From assembly GCA_003554685.1 (NCBI GenBank), contig PWHA01000147.1:1-16738 (forward strand): a DNA stretch of 16,738 nt, in the 5' to 3' direction. Positions 1 to 6,156 of this stretch are shown here, piece by piece. Made by a program: the position numbers and the translations under genes. Source of the stretch: Halanaerobiaceae bacterium. Lineage in GTDB: Bacteria; Bacillota; Halanaerobiia; Halanaerobiales; Halarsenatibacteraceae. How positions within the stretch are numbered: position 1 is the stretch's first letter; each line of letters starts with the position of its first letter. The notes beneath the pieces are model-generated. The model saw nothing but the letters and a program-made list of their open reading frames with translations. It did no database searches and was not told where the DNA came from.

Positions 1-106
1 ACTTCAGGCTTTGCAGCTTATGGATTAACCTGCAATATTTTCAGTCTGTTGTGGAATTATTATATCAAATAATACTGAAAAAATAAACAGGGCTGGAGAT
101 AAAAAT

Positions 107-150
107 ACAATATATAGGGGGTATTTAAAATTTAAATGCCTATATATTGT
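107..150. repeat. Long AT-rich inverted repeat (operator or hairpin)
   Basis: The arms ACAATATATAGG (107-118) and CCTATATATTGT (139-150) are perfect 12-base reverse complements. Inside them lies a second perfect inverted repeat, ATTTAAA (123-129) and TTTAAAT (131-137), around a single central A, a 7-1-7 layout. No T-run follows on the plus strand, so this is not a standard terminator. It could be an operator for the downstream diiron gene, an RNA hairpin, or a miniature repeat. The role is inferred; only the symmetry is seen. Confidence 0.6.
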
Positions 151-178
151 GGTTACACCTAGCTGGTTAAAAGAAACT

Positions 179-227
179 GCTCGCCAAACTGGATAAAAGA
201 GTTCGCTCTTCCAGAAGGATATCGGGC
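179..227 (+). promoter_or_regulatory. Two-stem RNA hairpin with UUCG tetraloop
   Basis: GCTCG (179-183) can pair with CGGGC (223-227, one G-U pair). Inside, CTGG (189-192) pairs with CCAG (211-214), then after a four-base bulge (193-196) AAGAG (197-201) pairs with CTCTT (206-210) closed by a TTCG tetraloop (202-205). The UUCG loop is a known stabilising RNA loop. The internal loop between the stems (184-188 and 215-222) is purine-rich. It lies about 85 bases before the first gene and could be part of its leader or a small RNA. I do not recognise a known riboswitch class. Confidence 0.4.
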
Positions 228-312
228 TGGAATATTTAAGTTATTAGTAAAGATTAATATCAAGTGATACCAGGTCATGTTAGATAATACCAGGCAAAAC
301 TAACAGGAAAGG

Positions 313-804
313 ATGATTATTAAAATGTTGCAGGAAAGATTTAACTCTATTGAAGTTCTGGAAATGGCTAAAGATATAGAGAAAAGAGGTTTGGAATTTT
401 ATCAATTTCAGGCCGGGAGGACTGATAACCAGGAAATAAAGGAATTGTTTTTAAAACTGGCCGGTGATGAGCAGGATCACTATGAAAGGTTTGAGAAGCT
501 GGAGCAGGTGGTCAGGGATGAAACCGGAGAAGAGGCTGAATATGTCTATGATGCGGAGGTCAGTGCCTATCTTAATTCTCTGGTTGAGTTTTCTGTTTTT
601 CCTGCTGAAGCAGAGACGGAAGAAAAATTTACCGGTTCCCGGGGGGTAATTGAAATGGCCATCAGGGCAGAGAAGGATTCCATCCTGTTTTACTCCGAGA
701 TGCTGCCCTATAATAAAGAGAACACGAAAAAGGTGCTGAATCAGCTGATTAAGGAAGAAAAACAGCATCTCCTGGATCTGATGAAAATAAGAGCCGGCCT
801 GTAG
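313..804 (+). CDS. Ferritin-like diiron protein, rubrerythrin family without rubredoxin domain
   Basis: A 163-residue protein predicted to fold as a four-helix bundle carrying a non-haem diiron site. Metal-ligand positions are recognisable as E23 (DIEKRG), E53 and H56 (EQDH), E120 (RAEKD) and E149 and H152 (EKQH), the E/ExxH/E/ExxH pattern of rubrerythrins and related ferritin-like proteins. There is no CxxC pair, so the rubredoxin iron site of full rubrerythrins is missing. Family members handle peroxide or iron in anaerobes, probably in the cytosol; the exact reaction and electron donor are unknown here. The purine-rich AGGAAAGG at 305-312 lies close to this ATG; an in-frame ATG at 325 is an equally possible start. 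The GIY-YIG gene follows 13 bases later. Function beyond the family is inference. Confidence 0.85.
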   Translation: MIIKMLQERFNSIEVLEMAKDIEKRGLEFYQFQAGRTDNQEIKELFLKLAGDEQDHYERFEKLEQVVRDETGEEAEYVYDAEVSAYLNSLVEFSVFPAEAETEEKFTGSRGVIEMAIRAEKDSILFYSEMLPYNKENTKKVLNQLIKEEKQHLLDLMKIRAGL

Positions 805-817
805 GAAATTTAATGTT

Positions 818-1099
818 ATGGCCAGCTTTCCAGCAATGAAAATTCCCGAAGAAAAGGGCGACTATGTTTATCTGGTAAAATGTCAGGATGGAACACTTTA
901 TACCGGTTATACCACCAATCTTAAACGGAGAATAAAGGAGCATAATTCCGGCCAGGGTGCCCTCTATACCAGGGGCAGAGCCCCGGTTGAACTGGTTTAT
1001 TATCAGGACTGCGGCGACCGCAGCCAGGCTTTGCAGGAAGAATACCGGATCAAGCAGCTCTCCCGGACTGACAAGGTGAAATTAATCCAGCAGGGTTAA
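818..1099 (+). CDS. GIY-YIG nuclease-domain protein (UPF0213/YhbQ type)
   Basis: A 93-residue protein consisting almost entirely of one GIY-YIG domain. The two strands of the motif appear as YVYLVKC (16-22) and LYTGYT (27-32), followed by the arginine helix NLKRRIKEH (34-42) and the putative catalytic glutamate in EEYRIKQ (E74/E75). Length and layout match the small stand-alone UPF0213 family, which is widespread in bacteria; some homologues have been reported to act on DNA, but the cellular role is poorly defined. The ATG at 818 has only a weak AGGA about 11 bases upstream; ATG at 836 is possible and would remove six residues before the domain. It is probably cotranscribed with the diiron gene and converges on murB, with no clear terminator in the 87-base gap (1100-1186). 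Confidence 0.88.
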   Translation: MASFPAMKIPEEKGDYVYLVKCQDGTLYTGYTTNLKRRIKEHNSGQGALYTRGRAPVELVYYQDCGDRSQALQEEYRIKQLSRTDKVKLIQQG

Positions 1100-1186
1100 C
1101 ATAAAAGGAGTAGAATTACGGGGGGCAGAATTACAGTCAGGAAGGAGACAATTTATCTTAAAATAATCAGTTTTATGATTGGCTCT

Positions 1187-2113
1187 TTAATAGGGCAGCT
1201 TATCAAATTCGCCAATCAGCCGGGGTTCCGGTTTCAGCCTGACTCCGAATTTCTGATAAACTTTTTCCTTAATTTCCAGCATAAGTTCAATAATATCCCG
1301 GGCTGTTGCTCCGCCGGTATTGACTATAAAACCGGCATGTTTGGAGGAGACCATGGCTCCGCCAATCCGGTAACCTTTAAGACCGGACTCTTCGATCAGG
1401 CTGCCGGCATAATGACCGGGCGGTCTTTTAAAGGTGCTGCCGGCACTGGGTTGATCCATAGGCTGACTGGCCCAGCGCCTTGCTTTCAGCCCTTGAATTT
1501 CTGCTTTTATTTCTGAGGATGGTCGTTTGCGAAGTTTAAAGCTGGCAGACAGGGCAATTAAGTTTTGCTGCTGCAGCAGACTGCTGCGGTATTCCAGTTC
1601 CAGTTCCTCAGCGGTGAGAGTCTGACTCCAGCCTTCAGCTGTCAGCACCTCAGCAGATTGCAGGCAGTCCTTAATTTCACCTCCATAGGCGCCGGCATTC
1701 ATATAGATGGCCCCTCCCAGAGTCCCCGGGATTCCGGAAGCAAACTCCAGACCGCTCAGGCCGGCCTCAGCCAGCTCTTGGCAGAAATCTGACAGGAGAA
1801 CTCCGGCTTCGACGGTTGCCAGCTCACCCTGTATTTTTATCTGCTGTAATTTTCGGGTTGATATTACCGCTCCCCGGATTCCCCGGTCTGCGGCAATTAC
1901 ATTACTTCCCCCGCCCAGCAAAAAATAGGGAAATTGATAGCTGTTTAATTTATCTATCACGGCAGTCATTGCCTGGCTTTTCATGGGCTGGAGGAAAAGA
2001 TCGGCGGGCCCGCCCACCTCCATGGTTGTATGGGAAGCCAAGGGCTCGTTTCTTCTTATTTTCAACCCGGAAACATTTTTCAGTTCAGAACTGAGCTTTT
2101 CCGGAATTTCCAT
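1187..2113 (-). CDS. murB: UDP-N-acetylenolpyruvoylglucosamine reductase MurB
   Basis: This FAD enzyme reduces UDP-GlcNAc-enolpyruvate to UDP-MurNAc with NADPH, the second committed step of cytosolic peptidoglycan precursor synthesis. From the chosen start it has 308 residues, normal for the family. Visible motifs are GGGSN (67-71) and GIPGTLGGAIYMNAGAYGG (127-145) of the FAD domain, SAGSTFKRP (223-231) with the likely catalytic Ser226, and Glu296 in KPEPRLIG. The loop layout fits the shorter type IIb form of Gram-positive bacteria. The reading frame stays open upstream to an ATG at 2242, but that start has no ribosome site and would add a hydrophobic 43-residue leader; the ATG at 2113 has GGGGTGAAAG just before it and begins where family proteins begin. 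It lies 183 bases downstream of thiI on the same strand. Confidence 0.95.
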   Translation of the reverse strand: MEIPEKLSSELKNVSGLKIRRNEPLASHTTMEVGGPADLFLQPMKSQAMTAVIDKLNSYQFPYFLLGGGSNVIAADRGIRGAVISTRKLQQIKIQGELATVEAGVLLSDFCQELAEAGLSGLEFASGIPGTLGGAIYMNAGAYGGEIKDCLQSAEVLTAEGWSQTLTAEELELEYRSSLLQQQNLIALSASFKLRKRPSSEIKAEIQGLKARRWASQPMDQPSAGSTFKRPPGHYAGSLIEESGLKGYRIGGAMVSSKHAGFIVNTGGATARDIIELMLEIKEKVYQKFGVRLKPEPRLIGEFDKLPY

Positions 2114-2156
2114 TCTTTCACCCCAATTTTTGATGGTTTTTATTATTTCTGATATC

Positions 2157-2173
2157 ATACCTGTATATGGTAT
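2157..2173. promoter_or_regulatory. Small inverted repeat over a possible murB -10
   Basis: ATACC (2157-2161) and GGTAT (2169-2173) are inverted around seven bases. On the minus strand, TATGAT (2159 down to 2154) differs from the consensus -10 at one base and would start a transcript about 35 bases before murB, but I see no good -35. This would give murB its own promoter within the thiI-murB gap. Weak support. Confidence 0.25.
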
Positions 2174-2296
2174 TGCTAAATCACCTGCGATAATCAACAA
2201 AACGAGGAGAATAACAGGAGGTTCTGATATGGAATTTGCCATTCTGCCACTGGAAAAAATAGAGACCGGTTCTGTTTCTCAAAATAGGTTCAGCTG

Positions 2297-3511
2297 CTAT
2301 AAATCAGTTTCAATGGTCTCCTCTTCTATCTTTTCCAGGGCTTCTGCAACCAGCTCTTCCACAGGAAGAGGCTTTTCTATTTCAGCAGTGGGTCCCGGGT
2401 AGGGCCTGGTAATGGGATTTTCCGGTACGAAGATTGTACAGCAGTCCTGATGAGGCCGGATTGAAATATTATAGGTCTGGATATCTCTGGCTTGTCTGAT
2501 AATATCCTGTTTGTCCAGAGTTAACAGGGGACGCAGCACAGGCAGGTCAGCAGCAGCGCTGATGGTTCTAAGGTTGGTTATTGTCTGACTGGCCACCTGG
2601 CCCAGACTGTCACCGGTTATAATCGCCTGAGAATCAAGCCTCTCTCCCAGCAGGGAGGCAATTCGCAGCATCATTCTCCGCAGAATGGTGACGCTGTAAT
2701 CCGGCTGGCAGCATCTTTGAATTTCTCGCTGGATTCTGGTTATTCGGCTTAAATAAAGCCTGGTTTCCCCATTATAGCGGGCCAGTTTCCGGGAGATATC
2801 ACGCACCTTTTCCAGGGCCTTCTCCCCGGTATAGGGAGGAGTATGAAAATGGAGAATATTAAGCCGGGCGCCCCGCCGCATCATCTGCCAGCCTGCCACC
2901 GGGCTGTCAATTCCGGCTGATAGCAGCAGCAGAGCTGATTCTGCTGAGCCCAGGGGCAGCCCCCCCGAACCCTGATACCTTCTGGAAAAGACATAGATGC
3001 CGTCCTTTCTGATGTCAAGTTCCAGCAGAATCTCGGGTTCATGGACATCAACAGTAAGTTTCTGGTCTGGAGAGGTCAGGGAGTTATTGACCCTTTTCAG
3101 GATCAGTCCTCCCACCTTTTTGCTAACTTCAGGGCTGATAAGGGGATAATCCTTGTTGGCCCGATTTGTTTCAACCTTAAAGGTTCCGGAATTCTGCCCC
3201 AGCTCCCTGGCTACCAGCCTGGAGGCACTGGCGGCAATTTTATCAGGTTCTGCTGAAGGTTCAAGGCTAATGGCAGGGCTGAAATTAACAATGCCAGGAA
3301 GCAGTTTCAGAGATTTTACTGCTTCCCGGGGGATTTCTTCCAGGCTGGAATTTAACCTTAAAAATATTCTGCCATAGGTGGTTTCCAGCCGATAATCCAG
3401 CAGGCTGGCCAGGCGGCGTTTGATATCCTGCTGGAGAGCCAGGGAAAACTTCTTAAAGTTCATCCCCTTGAGACCCATTTCCCCGTATCTGATGATAATG
3501 ACATCATACAT
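2297..3511 (-). CDS. thiI: tRNA 4-thiouridine synthase ThiI (rhodanese-less form)
   Basis: ThiI adenylates U8 of tRNA and transfers sulfur to make 4-thiouridine, a near-UV sensor base; in some bacteria it also serves thiamine thiazole synthesis. This 404-residue protein has an N-terminal ferredoxin-like region, a THUMP domain (about 60-165), and a PP-loop ATPase domain starting LLLLSAGIDSPVAGW (194-208). ITGDSLGQVASQT (298-310) and DCCTIFVPENP (356-366), with the conserved Cys pair at 357/358, are typical. The C-terminal rhodanese domain of E. coli ThiI is absent, as in most Firmicutes. One oddity is Ala199 where SGG-x-D-S is usual. The start is ATG 3511 with AGGAGG at 3519-3524, seven bases away; an upstream in-frame ATG at 3541 is less suitable. 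It follows the cysteine desulfurase gene by 55 bases. Confidence 0.95.
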   Translation of the reverse strand: MYDVIIIRYGEMGLKGMNFKKFSLALQQDIKRRLASLLDYRLETTYGRIFLRLNSSLEEIPREAVKSLKLLPGIVNFSPAISLEPSAEPDKIAASASRLVARELGQNSGTFKVETNRANKDYPLISPEVSKKVGGLILKRVNNSLTSPDQKLTVDVHEPEILLELDIRKDGIYVFSRRYQGSGGLPLGSAESALLLLSAGIDSPVAGWQMMRRGARLNILHFHTPPYTGEKALEKVRDISRKLARYNGETRLYLSRITRIQREIQRCCQPDYSVTILRRMMLRIASLLGERLDSQAIITGDSLGQVASQTITNLRTISAAADLPVLRPLLTLDKQDIIRQARDIQTYNISIRPHQDCCTIFVPENPITRPYPGPTAEIEKPLPVEELVAEALEKIEEETIETDL

Positions 3512-3526
3512 ATTATTGCCTCCTAA

Positions 3527-3570
3527 AAACTGGTCCAGCAATTACTATAAACTGGCACAGCAAATACTAT
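3527..3570. repeat. Two-copy 22-bp tandem repeat at the nifZ/thiI junction
   Basis: The units 3527-3548 and 3549-3570 match at 19 of 22 positions. The shared core reads AAACTGGNNCAGCAA (3527-3541 and 3549-3563) and ends in TACTAT. The second unit covers the stop codon of the desulfurase gene (3567-3569). The pattern fits a local tandem duplication of the gene end, or paired protein or RNA sites two helical turns apart; the sequence alone does not choose. Confidence 0.65.
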
Positions 3571-4706
3571 TGCAGCAGATCATATTCTTCCCGCAGGGCA
3601 GCAAGAAATCTGTCTATTTCCCCGGGCTGATTCTGTCTGCCAAAACTGATCCTGAGGGCACCCTCGAGCCTGCCGCCGGTCAATCCCATCCTCTTTAAAA
3701 CCCGGCTTTCCGTATTTCTCCTGGCATGGCAGGCTGAGCCGCTGGAAATATAAAAACCCCTGCTGCTCATGGCATTAACCAGAACCTCTCCAGGCAATTT
3801 TTCCAGGGAAAAATTAACAATATGGGGAGCAGATTCTTCCGGAGTATTGATCAGGGCTTCCGGTATTTTCTGGTCAAGCTGCTGCATAAAATGCTTTTTT
3901 AACCTGATTAGCCTTTCAGGCTGCTCTTTCTGCTTTAATTCAGGAATTTCCTTCAGGGCAGCTCCCAGACCCGCGATTCCCGGGACATTTTCTGTGCCGC
4001 TGCGAAGCCGGTTTTCCTGGTCCCCTCCGGTTATTATTGGCTTCAGCAAATTTTTATTTTTAAGATATAAAAAACCGGTTCCCTTGGGCGCTCCAATTTT
4101 GTGGCCACTAAAGCTGGCCAGGTCTACCTGCCACTCTTTAAGAGCGGTTGGAACATGACCCAGCCCCTGGACTGCGTCAACATGAAAAAGTATATTGCTG
4201 GAGAGCTGTTTAATTAAATTTCCGATTTTCCTGACCGGTTGCAGGGCACCTGTTTCATTGTTAACCTGCATTATGCTGATCAGGATGGTGCTGGCCTTAA
4301 TGGCCTGCTCAACCTTCTCAAAATCGATAATTCCCCGGCTGTTCGGTTTGATAAAGGTAACTTCAATCTCCTGTCCGCTAAGATCCTGCAGGGTGCGGTA
4401 AACGGAGTCATGTTCGACAAAACTGGAAATAATATGGAGAGGACGCTGACGGCGGTTTTTCACCAGACCCCTCAGGGCCAGATTATTGGCCTCAGTGCCT
4501 CCGGAAGTAAAGAAAATCTGGTCCGGATCAACCTTCAGGGTCGAAGCCGCTGTCTTTCTGCTTTCTTTTAAAATTTTCTCGGCCTTCAATCCCAGCTCAT
4601 GAACAGAAGAGGGATTGCCAAAGTTCCGTCTTAGAGACTCTTCCACGGCCTTTACTGCTGAGGGAAGGCAGGGTGTGGTTGAGCTGTGATCAAAGTAGAC
4701 AGACAT
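3567..4706 (-). CDS. nifZ: Cysteine desulfurase, NifS/IscS family, probable ThiI partner
   Basis: This PLP enzyme converts cysteine to alanine and holds the sulfur as a persulfide for transfer. The 379 residues carry SGGTEANN (68-75), the His99 region VEHDSV, HVDAVQ with Asp177, the PLP lysine Lys203 in SFSGHKIGAPKG (198-209), RSGTEN (235-240) and the active cysteine Cys326 in SGSACHARRNTES (322-334). It is directly upstream of thiI and separated from any iron-sulfur scaffold gene, the arrangement known for Bacillus NifZ, which feeds ThiI for 4-thiouridine; the partner assignment is inferred from this context. The ATG at 4706 is preceded by AGGAGG (about 4713-4718). A general IscS role cannot be excluded. 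Confidence 0.9.
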   Translation of the reverse strand: MSVYFDHSSTTPCLPSAVKAVEESLRRNFGNPSSVHELGLKAEKILKESRKTAASTLKVDPDQIFFTSGGTEANNLALRGLVKNRRQRPLHIISSFVEHDSVYRTLQDLSGQEIEVTFIKPNSRGIIDFEKVEQAIKASTILISIMQVNNETGALQPVRKIGNLIKQLSSNILFHVDAVQGLGHVPTALKEWQVDLASFSGHKIGAPKGTGFLYLKNKNLLKPIITGGDQENRLRSGTENVPGIAGLGAALKEIPELKQKEQPERLIRLKKHFMQQLDQKIPEALINTPEESAPHIVNFSLEKLPGEVLVNAMSSRGFYISSGSACHARRNTESRVLKRMGLTGGRLEGALRISFGRQNQPGEIDRFLAALREEYDLLQ

Positions 4707-4799
4707 GATTAAACCTCCTGCTCTGATGACATCGGAATGAATCTATCCCGGCGGCAGAATCCAACAGAAATGATTAACTTCTAATCGATAACAGATTTA

Positions 4800-4808
4800 A
4801 TTATACCA
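4800..4808 (-). promoter_or_regulatory. Extended -10 promoter element for the nifZ-thiI group
   Basis: On the minus strand the sequence reads TGGTATAAT: a perfect TATAAT (4805 down to 4800) with the TG of an extended -10 one base upstream. The hexamer 17 bases further up, TTTTAT, matches the -35 consensus poorly, which is tolerated by extended -10 promoters. Transcription would start near 4793, giving the desulfurase gene a leader of about 85 bases. Confidence 0.5.
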
Positions 4809-4946
4809 TAAATGATTTTAAGATAAAACAGGGCTCCATTATCTGCCGGGAAAACTTTAAAGGAATGATAATTTACCACCTGATTTATAAAGGAGCCTGC
4901 AGATTTTTATTGAATTATAATAAAAATACCGGAGCTCAGGCCGGTC

Positions 4947-4975
4947 TTGCATATATAGCCGGGGAAGGATATAAT
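4947..4975 (+). promoter_or_regulatory. Vegetative (sigma-A type) promoter before tatD
   Basis: TTGCAT (4947-4952) and TATAAT (4970-4975) are separated by exactly 17 bases, close to consensus. Transcription would begin around 4982, about 65 bases before the tatD ATG, and may serve the long rightward gene run. Confidence 0.75.
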
Positions 4976-4991
4976 AAAATTAAATGTAATT

Positions 4992-5011
4992 CTGAGCCTA
5001 GTCTGGCTCAG
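4992..5011 (+). promoter_or_regulatory. Leader hairpin in the tatD 5' UTR
   Basis: CTGAGCC (4992-4998) and GGCTCAG (5005-5011) form a perfect seven-pair stem with a six-base loop, located between the predicted transcription start and the tatD ribosome site (5034-5039). No U-run follows, so it is not a terminator; it may stabilise the transcript or bind a regulator. Confidence 0.45.
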
Positions 5012-5046
5012 GCAGTTTACTGATTATTGAAGTGAGGAGTTACAGA

Positions 5047-5835
5047 ATGAAATTATTCGACACCCATGCTCACCTGGATTTTCCCAAGTTTGATAAGGAT
5101 AGAGATGAGGTTATGAAAAGAGCCCGGGAGGCCGGGGTTGTTAATATTCTGACAGTGGGAGCTGACATAAATTCCAGCAGCAGGGCTGTTGAGCTGGCAG
5201 AAAGCATTCCCGGACTGGCAGCAGCAATAGGCCTCCATCCCCATGATGCCAGTGATTTTACCCCGGACACAGCCAGAGAGCTGAAAAAACTTGCCGGCCG
5301 GGAGGCAGTAAAAGCTCTGGGAGAAACCGGGCTGGATTTTTATTATGATAACTCTCCCCGGGAGCAGCAGAAGCAGGCATTTCGCTCCCAGCTGAGGCTG
5401 GCGGCCATGCTGGAGCTGCCGGTTATTATCCATTCCCGGGAGGCCGAGGAGGATACCCTAAAAATTCTGCAAGAGGAGGGTGCCGGTCTGGCAGGTGTGG
5501 TGCACTGTTATTCCAGCAGCGCCGGAATGGCAGAGAGACTGGTGGAGTTTGGTTTTCACCTGGGGTTTACCGGACTGGTTACCTTCAGGAAGCTGGGTTG
5601 GCTGCGGGAAATAGTCAGCCAGACGCCTCCGGAAAAAATTCTGCTGGAAACAGACTGCCCCTATATGGCTCCGGAACCGAAAAGGGGTAAGCGAAATGAA
5701 CCGGCTTATGTTAAGTATGTAGCTGAAACCGCTGCTGATTGTCTGAATCTCTCGGTCGAACAAGTGGCAGAGCTAACCACGGCTAACGGGCAGCAGCTAT
5801 TTGCGCTGGAAGACTATAGCAGATTGGGGGATTAA
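5047..5835 (+). CDS. tatD: TatD-family metal-dependent DNase
   Basis: A 262-residue TIM-barrel amidohydrolase-fold enzyme; characterised TatD proteins are metal-dependent DNA exonucleases or deoxyribonucleases in the cytosol linked to DNA repair and turnover. All family metal-site motifs are present: DTHAHLD at the N-terminus, GLHPHD near 62-67, GETGLDFYY near 91-99, IIHSREA, VHCYSSS and LETDCPYMAPEP. A GTG at 5032 is in frame, but it overlaps the ribosome site; GAGGAG at 5034-5039 lies seven bases before the ATG at 5047, which I chose. It is the first gene after the 4947-4975 promoter and is followed after six bases by the DUF2905 gene. In many Firmicutes tatD sits near ksgA, which is also found further along this run. 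Confidence 0.93.
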   Translation: MKLFDTHAHLDFPKFDKDRDEVMKRAREAGVVNILTVGADINSSSRAVELAESIPGLAAAIGLHPHDASDFTPDTARELKKLAGREAVKALGETGLDFYYDNSPREQQKQAFRSQLRLAAMLELPVIIHSREAEEDTLKILQEEGAGLAGVVHCYSSSAGMAERLVEFGFHLGFTGLVTFRKLGWLREIVSQTPPEKILLETDCPYMAPEPKRGKRNEPAYVKYVAETAADCLNLSVEQVAELTTANGQQLFALEDYSRLGD

Positions 5836-5841
5836 AGCAGG

Positions 5842-6069
5842 ATGTTTGGAGCCGGTGATCTGGGTCGTGTTTTGATTATTCTGGGACTGATTTTTTTGAT
5901 ACTGGGAATAATCATCAGCCTGGGTGGTTTTCCAGGCTGGCTGGGCAATCTTCCCGGTGATATAAGAGTTGAAAGAGAAAATTTTAGTTTTTATTTTCCG
6001 CTGACCACCATGATTTTATTGAGTTTGCTCTTAAACCTGATTTTTAGAATAATAAATTATTTGAGCTGA
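5842..6069 (+). CDS. DUF2905 family small membrane protein
   Basis: A 75-residue protein with two predicted membrane helices (about 8-28 and 54-72) joined by a loop containing GWLGNLPGDIRVERENFSFY, the conserved signature of DUF2905 proteins. No function is established for the family. It begins six bases after tatD with GCAGG immediately before the ATG, so translation is probably coupled. The loop between the helices is polar and charged and would face one side of the cytoplasmic membrane. Confidence 0.85.
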   Translation: MFGAGDLGRVLIILGLIFLILGIIISLGGFPGWLGNLPGDIRVERENFSFYFPLTTMILLSLLLNLIFRIINYLS

Positions 6070-6094
6070 CTCAGCCTGCAGAATCCTGCCTGAG
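6070..6094 (+). terminator. Imperfect hairpin after the DUF2905 gene
   Basis: CTCAG (6070-6074) pairs with CTGAG (6090-6094) and, after a three-base bulge, GCAG (6078-6081) pairs with CTGC (6086-6089) around a four-base loop. It lies directly after the DUF2905 stop in the 87-base gap before dat. No U-run follows, so at best it is a weak or partial terminator or a processing site. Confidence 0.25.
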
Positions 6095-6156
6095 CTGGCA
6101 CTATTAAACTTTTGATACTGATGGCAGCAAAAAAAATTTAGGAGGCCTGACAGATC

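Larger units (their letters stand above)
1..312. other. AT-rich leader region with repeats, no supported gene
   Basis: No gene could be supported here. Two plus-strand frames are open from the left edge, one to a stop at 70-72 and one to a stop at 84-86, so one of them may be the last codons of an upstream gene, but nothing distinguishes them. The remainder is AT-rich and holds a long inverted repeat (107-150), a two-stem hairpin with a UUCG loop (179-227) and two direct 8-base repeats (267-274 and 287-294). I found no convincing -35/-10 pair; GATAAT at 283-288 is a possible -10 without a recognisable -35. Confidence 0.6.
4707..5046. other. Divergent control region between nifZ-like gene and tatD
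   Basis: No open frame with a ribosome site was found. The region holds a leftward extended -10 element, a rightward promoter, an A/T inverted repeat (4903-4910 with 4920-4927), a GC hairpin ACCGG/CCGGT (4928-4932 with 4941-4945) and a leader hairpin (4992-5011). On the minus strand the GC hairpin is followed by a T-rich run and so resembles a weak terminator facing left, though no gene is known to need it. Confidence 0.6.

Noticed and set aside
1..86. Open frames from the left edge to stops at 70-72 and 84-86 as the tail of an upstream gene
   Set aside because: Two frames are equally open, neither has recognisable residues, and the stretch is too short to support a call.
1100..1186. A small gene or terminator between the GIY-YIG gene and murB
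   Set aside because: AAAAGGAG and GGAAGGAG look like ribosome sites but no ATG/GTG frame of useful length follows, and the only inverted repeat (AATCA/TGATT) is too short for a terminator.
4829..4902. CAGG-GCTCC and GGAGC-CTG flanking 54 bases as a riboswitch stem
   Set aside because: The pairing is imperfect and distant, lies upstream of both predicted promoters, and no known class was recognised.
5032..5046. GTG at 5032 as the tatD start
   Set aside because: It overlaps the GAGGAG ribosome site that sits at ideal distance from ATG 5047, and the family begins with the MKLFDTHAHLD segment.
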